From assembly GCF_009708215.1 (NCBI RefSeq), contig NZ_CP046175.1, positions 5,146,001-5,210,000 of the forward strand: a DNA stretch of 64,000 nucleotides. Reading direction: 5' to 3'. The position numbers and the translations under genes are program-made. Below, in pieces: positions 33,700-43,446 of the stretch (position 1 is its first letter; every line of letters starts with the position of its first letter). Under the pieces are notes generated by a model. The model was given only the letters and a program-made list of their open reading frames with translations. It did not search any database and was not told where the DNA came from. The stretch comes from Occultella kanbiaonis. Its GTDB lineage: Bacteria; Actinomycetota; Actinomycetes; Actinomycetales; Beutenbergiaceae.

Positions 33700-34014
33700 G
33701 TGATCGATGTGTCGGCCTCGGCATCCGAGGCCCTTGTCACGGTGACGGGCGACCTCGACCTGTCCGTGAGCGACAGCGCGCCGACCGCGCTCCGGCAGGT
33801 CAGCCATCTCGAGCACGACCGCTTCGTGCTCGACGTCTGCGGGATGGGCTTCATGGACTCAAGCGGCGCGACCTGGCTGATCACGCTGGCCGATGAGGTC
33901 GGCCGACGCGGCGGCACCACGGTGCTCCGCGGCGCGAGCGCCCGGGACCTGTTCGTGCTGAAGGTAGCCGGTGCGCTCGACCTGTTCGAGATCGACACGG
34001 CGCACCGGTGCTAG
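33700..34014 (+). CDS. STAS-domain anti-sigma factor antagonist
   Basis: A 104-residue single STAS domain (SpoIIAA/RsbV type). The phosphorylation site is the Ser pair in GFMDSSGATWL. Such proteins, when dephosphorylated, bind the anti-sigma kinase and release a stress sigma factor. The GTG at 33700 is chosen because GGGAGG lies seven bases upstream; an ATG at 33643 would add 19 residues. Its 3' end is four bases from the end of the convergent PP2C phosphatase/kinase gene, its likely partner. Confidence 0.85.
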   Translation: MIDVSASASEALVTVTGDLDLSVSDSAPTALRQVSHLEHDRFVLDVCGMGFMDSSGATWLITLADEVGRRGGTTVLRGASARDLFVLKVAGALDLFEIDTAHRC

Positions 34015-34018
34015 CCGC

Positions 34019-36166
34019 CTAGACCAGATCCTGCGGGATCTCGGGGCGCACCCGCGCCCAGACCACCTTGCCGACGCCCGACGGCCGCCAGCCCCAGTCG
34101 GCGAGCCGGGTGACGATGTGCATCCCGTAGCCGCCGACCCGGGCCGGGTGCACCTCGAGCGGCGTGGGTGGCACCGGGTTGTTGTCCTGCACCTCGATCC
34201 GGAGCCCGTCACCGGCGTCCTTGAGGGTGAGCCCCACCGACCCCCAGCCGTACACGACGGCGTTCGTGATCAGCTCGGCCACCACCAGTTCGGCCGCCAT
34301 CGTGTTCGCCAGACCCCACACCTCGCACGTGCTCACCGTCAGGCGCCGGGCCATCCGCACCGAGTCGACGTCCGCCGCGAGCCGCCAGTAGGCCTCCCTC
34401 GGCACGTCGGCGCCGTCCTGCCCGGCCGGCTCCGGGAACCGGATGATGACTACGGCGATGTCGTCCTCGGGCGGCTCGGACAGCCGGCTCAGCAGCGCCT
34501 CGCCCACGTCCGCCGCCGTCGTGGCCGAGGACGACGTGGCCACCACATCCACCAGGATCTCCCGGACCAGGCCGACCCCCTCCTGGATCGTGCGGGAGCG
34601 GCGCTCGACGAGCCCGTCGGTGTAGAACATCACCGCGTCACCCGGCTTGACCTGGACCGTGGCCGTCTGGCGCTGCTCGGTCCCGAACCCCATCAGCCGC
34701 CCGGGCGCACCGTCGAGCTCGCGGACCTCACCGTCGCTGATCCACAGCCCGGGCAGGTGGCCGGCCCGGCTGTAGGCGAGGGACCAGGTGCCCTCCTCCT
34801 CGTCGGAGGGGGTGAGGCTGGCGTAGACCAGGGACGCCGGTCGGCGGATCCGCATGTTCTCCAGGATCTGGTCGACCTTCGTGAGGACCTTCCCGGGGTC
34901 GACGAGCTCGGTCGCGAACGCCCGCACCACCGAACGCAGTTGCCCCATCGCGGCGGCCGCCTCGACGTCGTGCCCGACGACGTCCCCCACCACGGTCCCG
35001 ACGGTCCGCTCGTCGAGGTGCACCACGTCATACCAGTCCCCGCCCACCTGGGCGTGCTCGGCGTTCGGGGCGTAGTAGGTCCACACGTCCAGGCCCTCGA
35101 TCTGGTCCTGCTCCGGCAGCATCGCCCGCTGCAGGGCTTCGGCGACCCGGTGCTCGGCCTCGTAGAGCTGACGGTGGTCCATGGCCTGACCGACCCGTCT
35201 GGCGACGAGTTCGAGGACTGCCTCCGAGCCCTCGGCGTCGTCGTCGCGCCCCCCGAGCAACACGGCCATCAGCCCGAGCGCACGACCGCGGACCAGCAGC
35301 GGCAGCGCGAGCAGCTCGCCACCCGGCACAAGCGAGGCGCCCAGCTGGGTGCGCACCTGATCGACGAGCTGGGCGCTGGCGCTGCCGGGGATCTCGACCG
35401 CGTCCATCGCGATCCGGGCTCGGCGCATCGAGGTGGCAGCGAACAGCCGCCCCACCGGGTCCTCGGGATCCGCGGCGGTGCGCCCCCGGCGTCGTTGCTT
35501 CGCGCTGCGACCGACTGCGGTGAGGCCACCGATCGGCTTGAGCACGCCGTCGTCGGCGAAGAAGCCGCACCACGTGTACAGGTGCCGGGTGAGCAGCCGG
35601 ACGATCGCGTCCAGGGCCTGCTCGTCGTTGACCTCGGCGAGGATGTCCGAGACCCGGGCCACGGTCTCGAGCGCATTGCGCGAGTGGTAGCCGAGGTCCG
35701 GCGGCGGTGTCGCGACCGGCTCCAGGCCGCCTCGCTGCACCGCGACGAACCGGACCAGGGTGCCGTTCTCGTCCCGCATCGGCGTGATGGTCACCGGCAC
35801 GGAGATCTCGGTGCCGTCGCGCCGCACCAGTGGCAGCGTCATCGAGAACGGCTGGCCGTCGATCGCGTGCTCGGCGAACAGGCCCCGCACCACCGGCTGG
35901 TAGCCCGGGCTCAGGATCCGCCCGTACTGCGCCCGTGCCTGCGCCAGGCTGTATCCGGTCGCTCGCTCGAACGCCGCATTGCCCCAGGTGAACACGGGGC
36001 CGACACTGGTCACAGTCAGCACGGCGACCCCGACGTCGCCGGTCAGGAGCACCTCGGCCGCAGCCGCGACGGCCTCTCGCTCGGCGGGGACCAGGCCCTT
36101 GGTGAACGAGGTCGGTCCCGTCGCCCCGGCGCCCACACGCGCGGAAGGCGCCGGGATGTTCGTCAC
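34019..36166 (-). CDS. PAS-GAF-PP2C phosphatase with C-terminal anti-sigma-type kinase domain
   Basis: A 715-residue partner-switching protein. Order of domains: PAS (about 40-150, GPVFTWGNAAFERATGYS), a GAF domain (about 190-350), a SpoIIE/RsbU-type PP2C phosphatase (about 370-570, QVGGDWYDVV and VVGDVVGHD) and a HATPase domain of the RsbW type (about 585-715, ELITNAV, GGYGMHIV). It may both phosphorylate and dephosphorylate STAS proteins. Start GTG at 36166 has GGAGG upstream. STAS genes flank it on both sides, one convergent and one divergent. Confidence 0.92.
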   Translation of the reverse strand: MTNIPAPSARVGAGATGPTSFTKGLVPAEREAVAAAAEVLLTGDVGVAVLTVTSVGPVFTWGNAAFERATGYSLAQARAQYGRILSPGYQPVVRGLFAEHAIDGQPFSMTLPLVRRDGTEISVPVTITPMRDENGTLVRFVAVQRGGLEPVATPPPDLGYHSRNALETVARVSDILAEVNDEQALDAIVRLLTRHLYTWCGFFADDGVLKPIGGLTAVGRSAKQRRRGRTAADPEDPVGRLFAATSMRRARIAMDAVEIPGSASAQLVDQVRTQLGASLVPGGELLALPLLVRGRALGLMAVLLGGRDDDAEGSEAVLELVARRVGQAMDHRQLYEAEHRVAEALQRAMLPEQDQIEGLDVWTYYAPNAEHAQVGGDWYDVVHLDERTVGTVVGDVVGHDVEAAAAMGQLRSVVRAFATELVDPGKVLTKVDQILENMRIRRPASLVYASLTPSDEEEGTWSLAYSRAGHLPGLWISDGEVRELDGAPGRLMGFGTEQRQTATVQVKPGDAVMFYTDGLVERRSRTIQEGVGLVREILVDVVATSSSATTAADVGEALLSRLSEPPEDDIAVVIIRFPEPAGQDGADVPREAYWRLAADVDSVRMARRLTVSTCEVWGLANTMAAELVVAELITNAVVYGWGSVGLTLKDAGDGLRIEVQDNNPVPPTPLEVHPARVGGYGMHIVTRLADWGWRPSGVGKVVWARVRPEIPQDLV

Positions 36167-36246
36167 CTGGAACCTCCATCGTCTACGGTGTGGTCTGTTG
36201 GGTGGAGCGCGCAGGGCGCGTCCTAATTCGGCCTGAGGAGGCACGT

Positions 36247-36651
36247 GTGGCAGACGCTAACAGCAGCGACTCTCGCCCGCCTGCCGTGCCCGATCACAGT
36301 GGATCGGTGCATGCGCTGCTCGAGTCCGGTTGCACCCGCCTGGTGCTCTCGGGGGAGATCGACCTGACCCTGAACGCCGAGCTGACCGAGGCGGTCGCGG
36401 ACGCGGAGGCGGCCGGGCTGCCGGTGCAGGTCGACGCACGCCACGTCACGTTCATGGACTCGTCCGGGATCGCCCTGCTGGCCCGGCTGGCGAGCCGCAC
36501 CCCGGGCCGGCTCACCCTCATCAAGCCGCCGGACGTGGTCCGGTTCCTGCTCGAGGTGACCCGGATCGGGGAGATGGTGGACGTCGTCGACACCGACGAG
36601 CGCGCGCCTGTCGCGCCGGCATCGGCGGCGACGCCGCCGGACCCGGCCTGA
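36247..36651 (+). CDS. STAS-domain anti-sigma factor antagonist
   Basis: A 134-residue protein with a central STAS domain (about 20-110) and short disordered ends. The phosphorylatable Ser lies in TFMDSSGIALLARL, nearly the same as in the STAS protein at 33700. The GTG at 36247 follows GAGGAGG by five bases. It is divergent from the PP2C/HATPase gene with an 80-base shared upstream region, so the two are probably co-regulated. Confidence 0.87.
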   Translation: MADANSSDSRPPAVPDHSGSVHALLESGCTRLVLSGEIDLTLNAELTEAVADAEAAGLPVQVDARHVTFMDSSGIALLARLASRTPGRLTLIKPPDVVRFLLEVTRIGEMVDVVDTDERAPVAPASAATPPDPA

Positions 36652-36708
36652 CCCACCGCCCGACGCACCGGACCGGGCCGGGCGCCGCCGTCGGGCCGGA
36701 AAGCACGA

Positions 36709-36750
36709 GATCCCCCGCCGGCCCACCGAATGGTGGACCGACGAGGGATC
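36709..36750 (-). terminator. 19-bp hairpin terminator after fbaA
   Basis: Two 19-base arms around a GAAT loop, 15 bases past the fbaA stop. On the plus strand three positions are C-A mismatches; on the minus-strand RNA the same positions are G-U wobbles, so the stem is complete only in the fbaA transcript. This points to a terminator for fbaA rather than for the convergent STAS gene. Confidence 0.7.
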
Positions 36751-36765
36751 GCGGGTCGCGAGCGG

Positions 36766-37788
<1,023 letters not shown>

Positions 37789-37902
37789 GGTCTCTCCTGT
37801 GTCTTGATTTCTGCTGTCGCTGCAGTCTCCCACGGATCCAATGCCCGACGGCGGTCGCGCCCTGTCCGTGGACGCCCGCCCGGGCGCGTGGTCGAGCGGG
37901 CG

Positions 37903-38520
37903 TCAGTGCGCGTGCTGGACGATCCACTGGTGCATCGCGATCGCCGCCGCGGCGCCGGCGTTGATGGACCGGGTGGACCCGTACTGGGTGATGTGCACGA
38001 CGACCTCGCTGGCCTCCTGCGCGGCCGGCGTCAGCCCCTGCGACTCCTCGCCGAACAGCAGGACGCACGCGCTCGGCAGGGCGCGCCCCTCGATCGGGAC
38101 GGACCCGTCGATGTTGTCCACCCCGACGATCGGGATCCCCTCGGTGGCCGCCCACGCCGCGAACGCCTCGATGTCCTCGTGGTGGCGCAGGTGCTGGTAG
38201 CGGTCGGTGACCATCGCCCCGCGACGGTTCCACCGCCGTCGCCCGATGATGTGCACCTGCGCCGCGGCGAACGCGTTCGCGGTGCGGACCACGGACCCGA
38301 TGTTGAAGTCGCGGCCCCAGTTCTCGATCGCCACGTGGAACGGGTGCCGGCGGGTGTCCAGGTCCGCGACGATCGCCTCGAGCCGCCAGTACCGGTAGCC
38401 GTCCACCACGTTGCGGGCGTCGCCCGCGGCCAGCAGCTCCGGGTCCAGCCGCGGGTCGTCCGGCCAGTGGTCCGGGTCGCCGGGCCACGGCCCGACCCCG
38501 ACCGCCTCGTTGTCCTCCAC
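37903..38520 (-). CDS. SpoU/TrmH family RNA 2'-O-methyltransferase
   Basis: A 205-residue SPOUT methyltransferase that would methylate ribose in tRNA or rRNA. The three knot motifs are present: NWGRDFNIGSVVRTANAF, VLLFGEESQGLTP and ITQYGSTRSINAGAAAAIAM. The GTG at 38520 is chosen because GATACT lies seven bases before it, the spacing of a leaderless promoter; a GTG 24 bases upstream is possible. A 9-bp inverted repeat (37871-37904) spans the stop codon and may end transcription. It is divergent from the HAD phosphatase gene. Confidence 0.9.
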   Translation of the reverse strand: MEDNEAVGVGPWPGDPDHWPDDPRLDPELLAAGDARNVVDGYRYWRLEAIVADLDTRRHPFHVAIENWGRDFNIGSVVRTANAFAAAQVHIIGRRRWNRRGAMVTDRYQHLRHHEDIEAFAAWAATEGIPIVGVDNIDGSVPIEGRALPSACVLLFGEESQGLTPAAQEASEVVVHITQYGSTRSINAGAAAAIAMHQWIVQHAH

Positions 38521-38636
38521 GTGAGGCAGTATCCCCCGGCCCACGACCGCCCCCGAGCGCGGAGGGCGGGGCCTCGGCGGACGAGGGTTACCGCCTACGC
38601 TTGTGCGCAGTGGCCCACACGCGCGAGGAGACCGAG

Positions 38637-39410
38637 ATGACCGAACAGATCACCACCTGGCTGACCGACATGGACGGCGTGCTCGTGCACGAGGAGTCGG
38701 CCCTGCCAGGGGCTGCGGAGTTCATCGCGACCCTGCGCCAGAAGCAGGTCCCGTTCCAGATCCTCACGAACAACTCGATCTTCACGCCGCGCGACCTCGC
38801 GGCCCGGCTGCGCGTCTCGGGGATCGAGGTGGAGGAAGGCTCGATCTGGACCTCGGCGCTGGCGACGGCGACGTTCCTGGCCGATCAGATCCCGGGCGGC
38901 AGCGCGTACGTGATCGGGGAGGCCGGCCTGACCACGGCGCTGTACGAGCGCGGCTACACCCTGACCGACACCGACCCGGACTACGTGATGCTGGGCGAGA
39001 CCCGCACCTATTCCTTCTCTGCGATCACGCGGGCGATCCGACTGGTCGCCGCCGGGGCCAGGTTCATCGCCACGAACCCGGACGTGACCGGGCCCTCCGC
39101 CGAGGGCCCGCTACCTGCCACGGGGTCGGTCGCCGCGATGATCACGGCCGCCACCGGCCGCAAGCCCTACTTCGTCGGCAAGCCGAACCCGGTGATGATC
39201 CGCACCGCGATGAACCGGATCGAGGCCCACTCCGAGCACACGGCGATGATCGGGGACCGGATGGACACCGACATCGTGGCCGGCATGGAGGCGGGCCTGC
39301 GCACGTACCTGGTGCTCACCGGGTCCACGAAGCGCGCCGACGTGGAGGGCTACCCGTTCCAGCCGAGCGCGGTGCATGACGGCATCGCCGACCTGATCGG
39401 CCTGCTGTAA
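38637..39410 (+). CDS. HAD-IIA family phosphatase (NagD-like)
   Basis: A 257-residue haloacid dehalogenase-type phosphatase. Motif I is TDMDGVLVHEE with both Asp residues, motif II ILTNNS, motif III Lys in YFVGKPNP and motif IV MIGDRMDTDI; a C2-type cap lies between II and III. NagD-like enzymes dephosphorylate sugar phosphates or nucleotides. The ATG at 38637 has GAGGAG upstream; a GTG at 38610 downstream of a TACGCT box would be an alternative leaderless start adding nine residues. Confidence 0.92.
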   Translation: MTEQITTWLTDMDGVLVHEESALPGAAEFIATLRQKQVPFQILTNNSIFTPRDLAARLRVSGIEVEEGSIWTSALATATFLADQIPGGSAYVIGEAGLTTALYERGYTLTDTDPDYVMLGETRTYSFSAITRAIRLVAAGARFIATNPDVTGPSAEGPLPATGSVAAMITAATGRKPYFVGKPNPVMIRTAMNRIEAHSEHTAMIGDRMDTDIVAGMEAGLRTYLVLTGSTKRADVEGYPFQPSAVHDGIADLIGLL

Positions 39411-39430
39411 GGAGGCGCCCGGGCGCCTCC
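39411..39430 (+). terminator. palindromic terminator after the HAD phosphatase gene
   Basis: A perfect 20-base GC-rich palindrome begins at the first base after the TAA stop (arms GGAGGCGCCC / GGGCGCCTCC), followed by CTCCTC. In RNA it folds as an 8-bp stem with a 4-base loop. Confidence 0.55.
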
Positions 39431-39490
39431 CTCCTCGCCGGTGACGAAGTCCCCTACGCCTGAGACAGAACGCTCCACGGTTCTGTATCG

Positions 39491-39548
39491 GGCGGGAGGC
39501 ACTGCGCGACGGCGGGAGGTACTGGTTCGGGCGGGAGGTACTGGTTCG
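39491..39548. repeat. tandem repeat, about 19-base unit, three copies
   Basis: Two exact copies of GGCGGGAGGTACTGGTTCG (39511-39529 and 39530-39548), preceded by a diverged 20-base copy (39491-39510). They lie in the 218-base gap between the convergent HAD and lemA genes. No coding role is seen; copy number may vary between strains. Confidence 0.8.
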
Positions 39549-39576
39549 GGCAGAGGGTGCCGCGCGGTTCCTGAGA

Positions 39577-39618
39577 CGTCGAACGCCCCGGTACCTTGCG
39601 GTACCGGGGCGCTCGACG
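39577..39618 (-). terminator. 19-bp hairpin terminator after lemA
   Basis: Two 19-base arms with a single mismatch and a TTGC loop, 10 bases past the lemA stop codon. It is stable on both strands and may stop transcription from either side of this convergent gap. Confidence 0.75.
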
Positions 39619-39628
39619 TGCTGGTTGA

Positions 39629-40426
39629 TCACTGCTGCGGGGGCGGACCACCCTGACCTGGGTACTGACCACCCTGGCCGGGGTACTGACCACCCTGGCC
39701 GGGGCCCTGCTGGAACGGCTGACCGGGCTGGTAGCTGTTCGGCTGGTACTGGCCCGGGCCGCCCTGCTGGGTGCCCGGCTGCACCGGCGAGTCCGTGGCG
39801 CGCGGCTGCGCGGCCGGGGCGTTCTGGTTGTAGGTGCCCACGTTGCCCTGGGTGTCCTGGAAGGACACCCGCGGCGCGGTCCGCACGGCCGGGTCTGTGA
39901 CTTCGAAGTACTCGGCGCGGGAGAACTTGAACATGTTCGCGATGATGTTCGGCGGAAACGTCTCCACCTTGGTGTTCAGGTCCCGCACGTTCGCGTTGTA
40001 GAACCGGCGGCCGGCGGCGATCCGGTCCTCGGTGTTCGTCAGCTCGTTCTGGAGCTGGGTGAAGTTCTCGGCAGCCCGCAGCTGCGGGTAGGCCTCGGCG
40101 ACGGCGAACAGCCGGCCGATCGCGTTCGAGAGCTGGTCCTCCTGGATGGCCTGCTGAGCCGGCGTGGCGCCCGGCGTCGCGGCCGCGGCGCGGGCCCGGG
40201 TGACCTCGTCGAAGACGCTGCGCTCGTGCGCGGCATAGCCCTTGACGGTCTCGATCAGGTTCGGGATCAGGTCATAGCGCCGGTGCAGTTCGACGTCGAT
40301 CTGACGCCAGGCCTCCTGCACCAGGTTCCGCAGCTTCACGAAGCCGTTGTAGGTGCCTACGGCCCAGAGGACCACGATCAGAACCAGGACGACCACGATG
40401 AGGATGACGATCAAGCCTGCATCCAT
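39629..40426 (-). CDS. lemA: LemA family membrane protein
   Basis: A 265-residue protein with one N-terminal membrane segment (LIVILIVVVLVLIVVLWAVG, about residues 4-24) and a long helical domain with the LemA pattern: RRYDLIPNLIETVKGYAAHE, then NTEDRIAAGRRFYNANVRDLN, then PPNIIANMF. The last 70 residues are a Gln/Gly/Pro-rich tail with repeats of GQGGQYP, unusual for LemA. Function is poorly known; homologues are linked to membrane stress proteases. The ATG at 40426 has AGGAGG eight bases upstream. Confidence 0.93.
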   Translation of the reverse strand: MDAGLIVILIVVVLVLIVVLWAVGTYNGFVKLRNLVQEAWRQIDVELHRRYDLIPNLIETVKGYAAHERSVFDEVTRARAAAATPGATPAQQAIQEDQLSNAIGRLFAVAEAYPQLRAAENFTQLQNELTNTEDRIAAGRRFYNANVRDLNTKVETFPPNIIANMFKFSRAEYFEVTDPAVRTAPRVSFQDTQGNVGTYNQNAPAAQPRATDSPVQPGTQQGGPGQYQPNSYQPGQPFQQGPGQGGQYPGQGGQYPGQGGPPPQQ

Positions 40427-40513
40427 GGCGCTCACCTCCTGTACTCGTCGATGCCGGAGGGGGTCCGACCCCTTCCGCGGCGAGGTACCTGTGCGGCCCC
40501 CGTGCGGTCGATA

Positions 40514-41089
40514 CTACTGGGGCTCGAGGCCTAGATCGGCTGCGGAGAGCACCCAGAGATAGGGCAGTTCTGCCCCCTGAACCGCCTCACGGGCGCCGGT
40601 GTCCCGGTCCACGATCGATGCCACGGCCACCACCTCGGCACCGGCCTCGCGGGCCGCGGCCACCGCGGTGAGGGCGCTGCCGCCGGTGGTCGAGGTGTCC
40701 TCCAGGACCACGACGCGCCGCCCGGCGACGTCCGGCCCTTCGACCTGCCGCTTCATGCCGTGCCCCTTGGCCTCCTTGCGCACCAGGAACGCGTCCAGGT
40801 CCAGGCCCCGGCTCGCCGCGGCGTGCTGGACCGCGCACACCACCGGGTCCGCACCGAGGGTCAGGCCGCCGACGGCGTCGATCTCGCCGGGCCCGAAGCC
40901 AGCCTCCTCGAGCGCGTCCAGGAGCAGGTGCCCGATCAAGGGTGCCGCCTCGTGGTGCAGGGTGGCTCGGCGCATGTCGACGTAGTAGTCGGCCTCGCGG
41001 CCGCTGCTCAGGGTGACCCGGCCGTGCACCACGGCCAGTTCGTTGATGAGTTCGGCCAGTCGCTGCAGGGGTGTGGTCTCGGTGGTCAC
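40514..41089 (-). CDS. pyrE: orotate phosphoribosyltransferase
   Basis: Transfers ribose-5-phosphate from PRPP to orotate, the fifth step of pyrimidine synthesis. At 191 residues it has normal length. The PRPP loop is VVVLEDTSTTGGSALTAV and the catalytic Lys lies in RKEAKGHG; the N-terminal FTLSSG-type motif appears as VTLSSGREADYYVDMR. The GTG at 41089 lies seven bases after a TACACT box, indicating a leaderless start. Divergent from exonuclease III. Confidence 0.97.
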   Translation of the reverse strand: MTTETTPLQRLAELINELAVVHGRVTLSSGREADYYVDMRRATLHHEAAPLIGHLLLDALEEAGFGPGEIDAVGGLTLGADPVVCAVQHAAASRGLDLDAFLVRKEAKGHGMKRQVEGPDVAGRRVVVLEDTSTTGGSALTAVAAAREAGAEVVAVASIVDRDTGAREAVQGAELPYLWVLSAADLGLEPQ

Positions 41090-41096
41090 GGGCGAG

Positions 41097-41138
41097 AGTG
41101 TATCGGCGTGCCGGCCGGCGGCCACCGACGGATACGGT
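41097..41138. promoter_or_regulatory. back-to-back -10 boxes for pyrE and exonuclease III
   Basis: TACACT on the minus strand (41097-41102) lies seven bases before the pyrE GTG. TACGGT on the plus strand (41133-41138) lies six bases before the GTG at 41145. Both spacings fit leaderless transcription, so the 55-base gap holds two overlapping promoters. Confidence 0.5.
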
Positions 41139-41144
41139 GGGGTG

Positions 41145-41939
41145 GTGCGAGTGGCGACGTGGAATGTGAACTCGATCCGGGCCCGCGTGGATCGGGTCAC
41201 CGACTGGCTCGAGCGCACCGGCACCGACGTGCTGGCCATGCAGGAGACCAAGTGCGCCGACGACCGGTTCCCGTACCTGCCCTTCGAGGCCCTCGGCTAC
41301 GAGGTGGCCCACCACGGGCTGAACCAGTGGAACGGGGTCGCGATCGCGTCCCGGGTCGGCCTGACCGACGTGCAGCGCGCCTTCCCCGGCCAGCCCGGCT
41401 GGGCGGACCCGGCCACCGTCGAGGCCCGGGCGATCGGCGCCACCTGCGCCGGGCTGCGGATCTGGAGCCTGTACATCCCGAACGGGCGCACGCTCGGCGA
41501 TCCCCACTACGAGTACAAGCTGGCCTGGCTGGCCGCGCTGCGTGAGGCGGGCACCGGGTGGCTGGCGGCCGACCCGACGGCGCCCATCGCCCTCCTCGGG
41601 GACTGGAACATCGCGCCCCATGACGAGGACGTCTGGGACATGGCCGTGTTCCAGGGCGCCACCCATGTCTCCCCGCCCGAGCGCGCCGCATTCGCCGCCA
41701 TCGAGGCGGCCGGGTTCGCCGAGGTCACCCGGGCGCACCTTCCGCAGGTGTACACCTACTGGGACTACCAGCGGCTCCGGTTCCCACGCAACGAGGGCAT
41801 GCGGATCGACTTCGCGCTCGCGTCGACGGCGTTCGCGGAGCGGGTGCACGGCGTCGCCGTGGACCGCAACGAGCGCAAGGGCAAGGGCGCCTCCGACCAC
41901 GTGCCCGTGGTGCTCGAGGTGGATGCGCCGCCGGCCTGA
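41145..41939 (+). CDS. xth: exodeoxyribonuclease III
   Basis: A 264-residue AP endonuclease/3'-exonuclease of the ExoIII family for base-excision repair. Motifs: ATWNVNSIRARV with the metal-binding Asn, MQETKC with the metal-binding Glu, IWSLYIPNGR, LLGDWNIAP with Asp/Asn, RIDFALAS, and the final GKGASDHVPVV with the catalytic Asp-His. The GTG at 41145 is chosen from two adjacent GTGs because it has the correct spacing to the -10 box. Confidence 0.97.
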   Translation: MRVATWNVNSIRARVDRVTDWLERTGTDVLAMQETKCADDRFPYLPFEALGYEVAHHGLNQWNGVAIASRVGLTDVQRAFPGQPGWADPATVEARAIGATCAGLRIWSLYIPNGRTLGDPHYEYKLAWLAALREAGTGWLAADPTAPIALLGDWNIAPHDEDVWDMAVFQGATHVSPPERAAFAAIEAAGFAEVTRAHLPQVYTYWDYQRLRFPRNEGMRIDFALASTAFAERVHGVAVDRNERKGKGASDHVPVVLEVDAPPA

Positions 41940-42046
41940 CCGCCGACGCTCAGGAGTCGAACCGAACGCGTAGGGCTCCAGCGTGCCGAGGACGAGCGCA
42001 CGGCCGGCTGGATCCACCGATGCCGCGCAAGCCTCGTGCCGCCCGG

Positions 42047-43327
42047 TCAGGCGAGCGTGTTCTTGTGCAGGACGCCGCCCTTCATGATGGCCACCAGGTT
42101 CGCCGACGGGTCGGCGAGCAGGTCGATGTCGGCGACGGGGTCGCCGTCCACGAGCAGGAGGTCGGCGATCGCACCGGCGCGAACCTCGCCCAGCACGCCC
42201 GGATAGGGGTTGCGCTCGCCGCTCAGCGCGCACAGCTGTGCGTTCGCCGACGTCGCCATGGCCAGCACCTCAGCGGCGCCGAACCAGCGGGTCAGCTTCG
42301 CGAGCTGCGCGCCCTGGCGGGTCGCCAGCCGGGCGTCGAAGAGGGTGTCACTGCCCCAGGCGAGGTTGGCGCCGTGCTGCTTGGCCAGGTCGTAGGCGCG
42401 TTCGGTCCCCTCGAGGATCCGCTCCAGCTTCCACTCGCTCGTCGGTGGGACGGACACCTTGTCCTCGTCGTCGAGGAAGGGCTGCGGACACCACCACGCG
42501 TCGTGTTCGGCGATCATCGCGACGGTCTCGGAGTCGAGGAGATGGCCGTGTTCGATCGAGCGCACGCCGGCCCGCAGGGCGCGCTGGACGGCGGCCGGGG
42601 TGTAGGCGTGCACCATCACGTACGTGCCCCAGTCCGAGGCCGCGTCGACGGCGGCCCTCAGCTCGGCCTCGGTGTACTGGGTGACGTCGATCGGGTCGTA
42701 GGACGAGGCAACCCCGCCCCCGGCCATGACCTTGATCTGGGTGGCCCCGAGCCGCAGCTGCTCGCGGACGCCGCGCAGCACCTCGGGCACGCCGTCGGCG
42801 ATCACGCACGCGCCGATCCGCTCGATGTGGGCGAGGTGGCCGCAGACCCCGCGCGGGAGCTCGAACGGGAACCGGAAGTCGCCGTGGCCGGAGGTCTGGG
42901 AGATCATCGCGCCGGCGGGGTAGATCCGTGGCCCGGGTACGAGACCCGCGTCGATCGCCCGCTTCAGCCCGAAGACCGGCCCGCCGGCCTCCCGGACCGT
43001 CGTGAACCCGCGCTGGAGGGTCGCCTCGGCCTCCCGCGCGGCCAGGATGTTCACGTAGCCGACGTCCGCGGTCATGAGGGCCTGCAGCGGCAGGGTTGCG
43101 AACATCGAGTGCCAGTGGGCGTCGATGAGGCCCGGCATCAGCACCCGGCCGCCGCCGTCGAGCTCGGCGCGGGATGCGCCGTCGGCCGGTGCGGCCACCG
43201 GTGATCTCGAGACCACCTCGATCACGCCGTCGCGGACGAGGACGTCGGAGGGATCAGACACCTGCGCGGATGTCCCGTCGAAGACTCGGACGTTGCGGAA
43301 CAGGGTCTCGTTGGTCGCAGCCGTCAT
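42047..43327 (-). CDS. amidohydrolase family metalloenzyme (prolidase-like)
   Basis: A 426-residue amidohydrolase of the imidazolonepropionase/Xaa-Pro dipeptidase-like group. Metal ligands: His71 and His73 in DAHWH, Lys in IKVMAGGGV (probably carbamylated), His in MVHAYTP and SIEHGHLL, and Asp in WGSDTLFD. The C-terminal strand VRAGAIADLLLVDGDP is typical. No signal peptide is seen. Substrates in this group range from dipeptides with C-terminal proline to xenobiotic amides; the true one is unknown. ATG with AGAGGGG upstream. Confidence 0.92.
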   Translation of the reverse strand: MTAATNETLFRNVRVFDGTSAQVSDPSDVLVRDGVIEVVSRSPVAAPADGASRAELDGGGRVLMPGLIDAHWHSMFATLPLQALMTADVGYVNILAAREAEATLQRGFTTVREAGGPVFGLKRAIDAGLVPGPRIYPAGAMISQTSGHGDFRFPFELPRGVCGHLAHIERIGACVIADGVPEVLRGVREQLRLGATQIKVMAGGGVASSYDPIDVTQYTEAELRAAVDAASDWGTYVMVHAYTPAAVQRALRAGVRSIEHGHLLDSETVAMIAEHDAWWCPQPFLDDEDKVSVPPTSEWKLERILEGTERAYDLAKQHGANLAWGSDTLFDARLATRQGAQLAKLTRWFGAAEVLAMATSANAQLCALSGERNPYPGVLGEVRAGAIADLLLVDGDPVADIDLLADPSANLVAIMKGGVLHKNTLA

Positions 43328-43434
43328 GGCACCCCTCTGCACGGTCGGCTCACTGCCGACGATCGGCCTGCCCCCAGGCACACCCGACGCTAGCGGCACC
43401 GCCATCGGGTGGGAAGCCAGCCGGGCGGGACGGT

Positions 43435-43440
43435 TAAAGT
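43435..43440 (+). promoter_or_regulatory. -10 box for leaderless start of the repeat-rich membrane protein
   Basis: TAAAGT lies six bases before the ATG at 43447, which has no Shine-Dalgarno. This fits a leaderless transcript. Confidence 0.45.
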
Positions 43441-43446
43441 CGGTCC

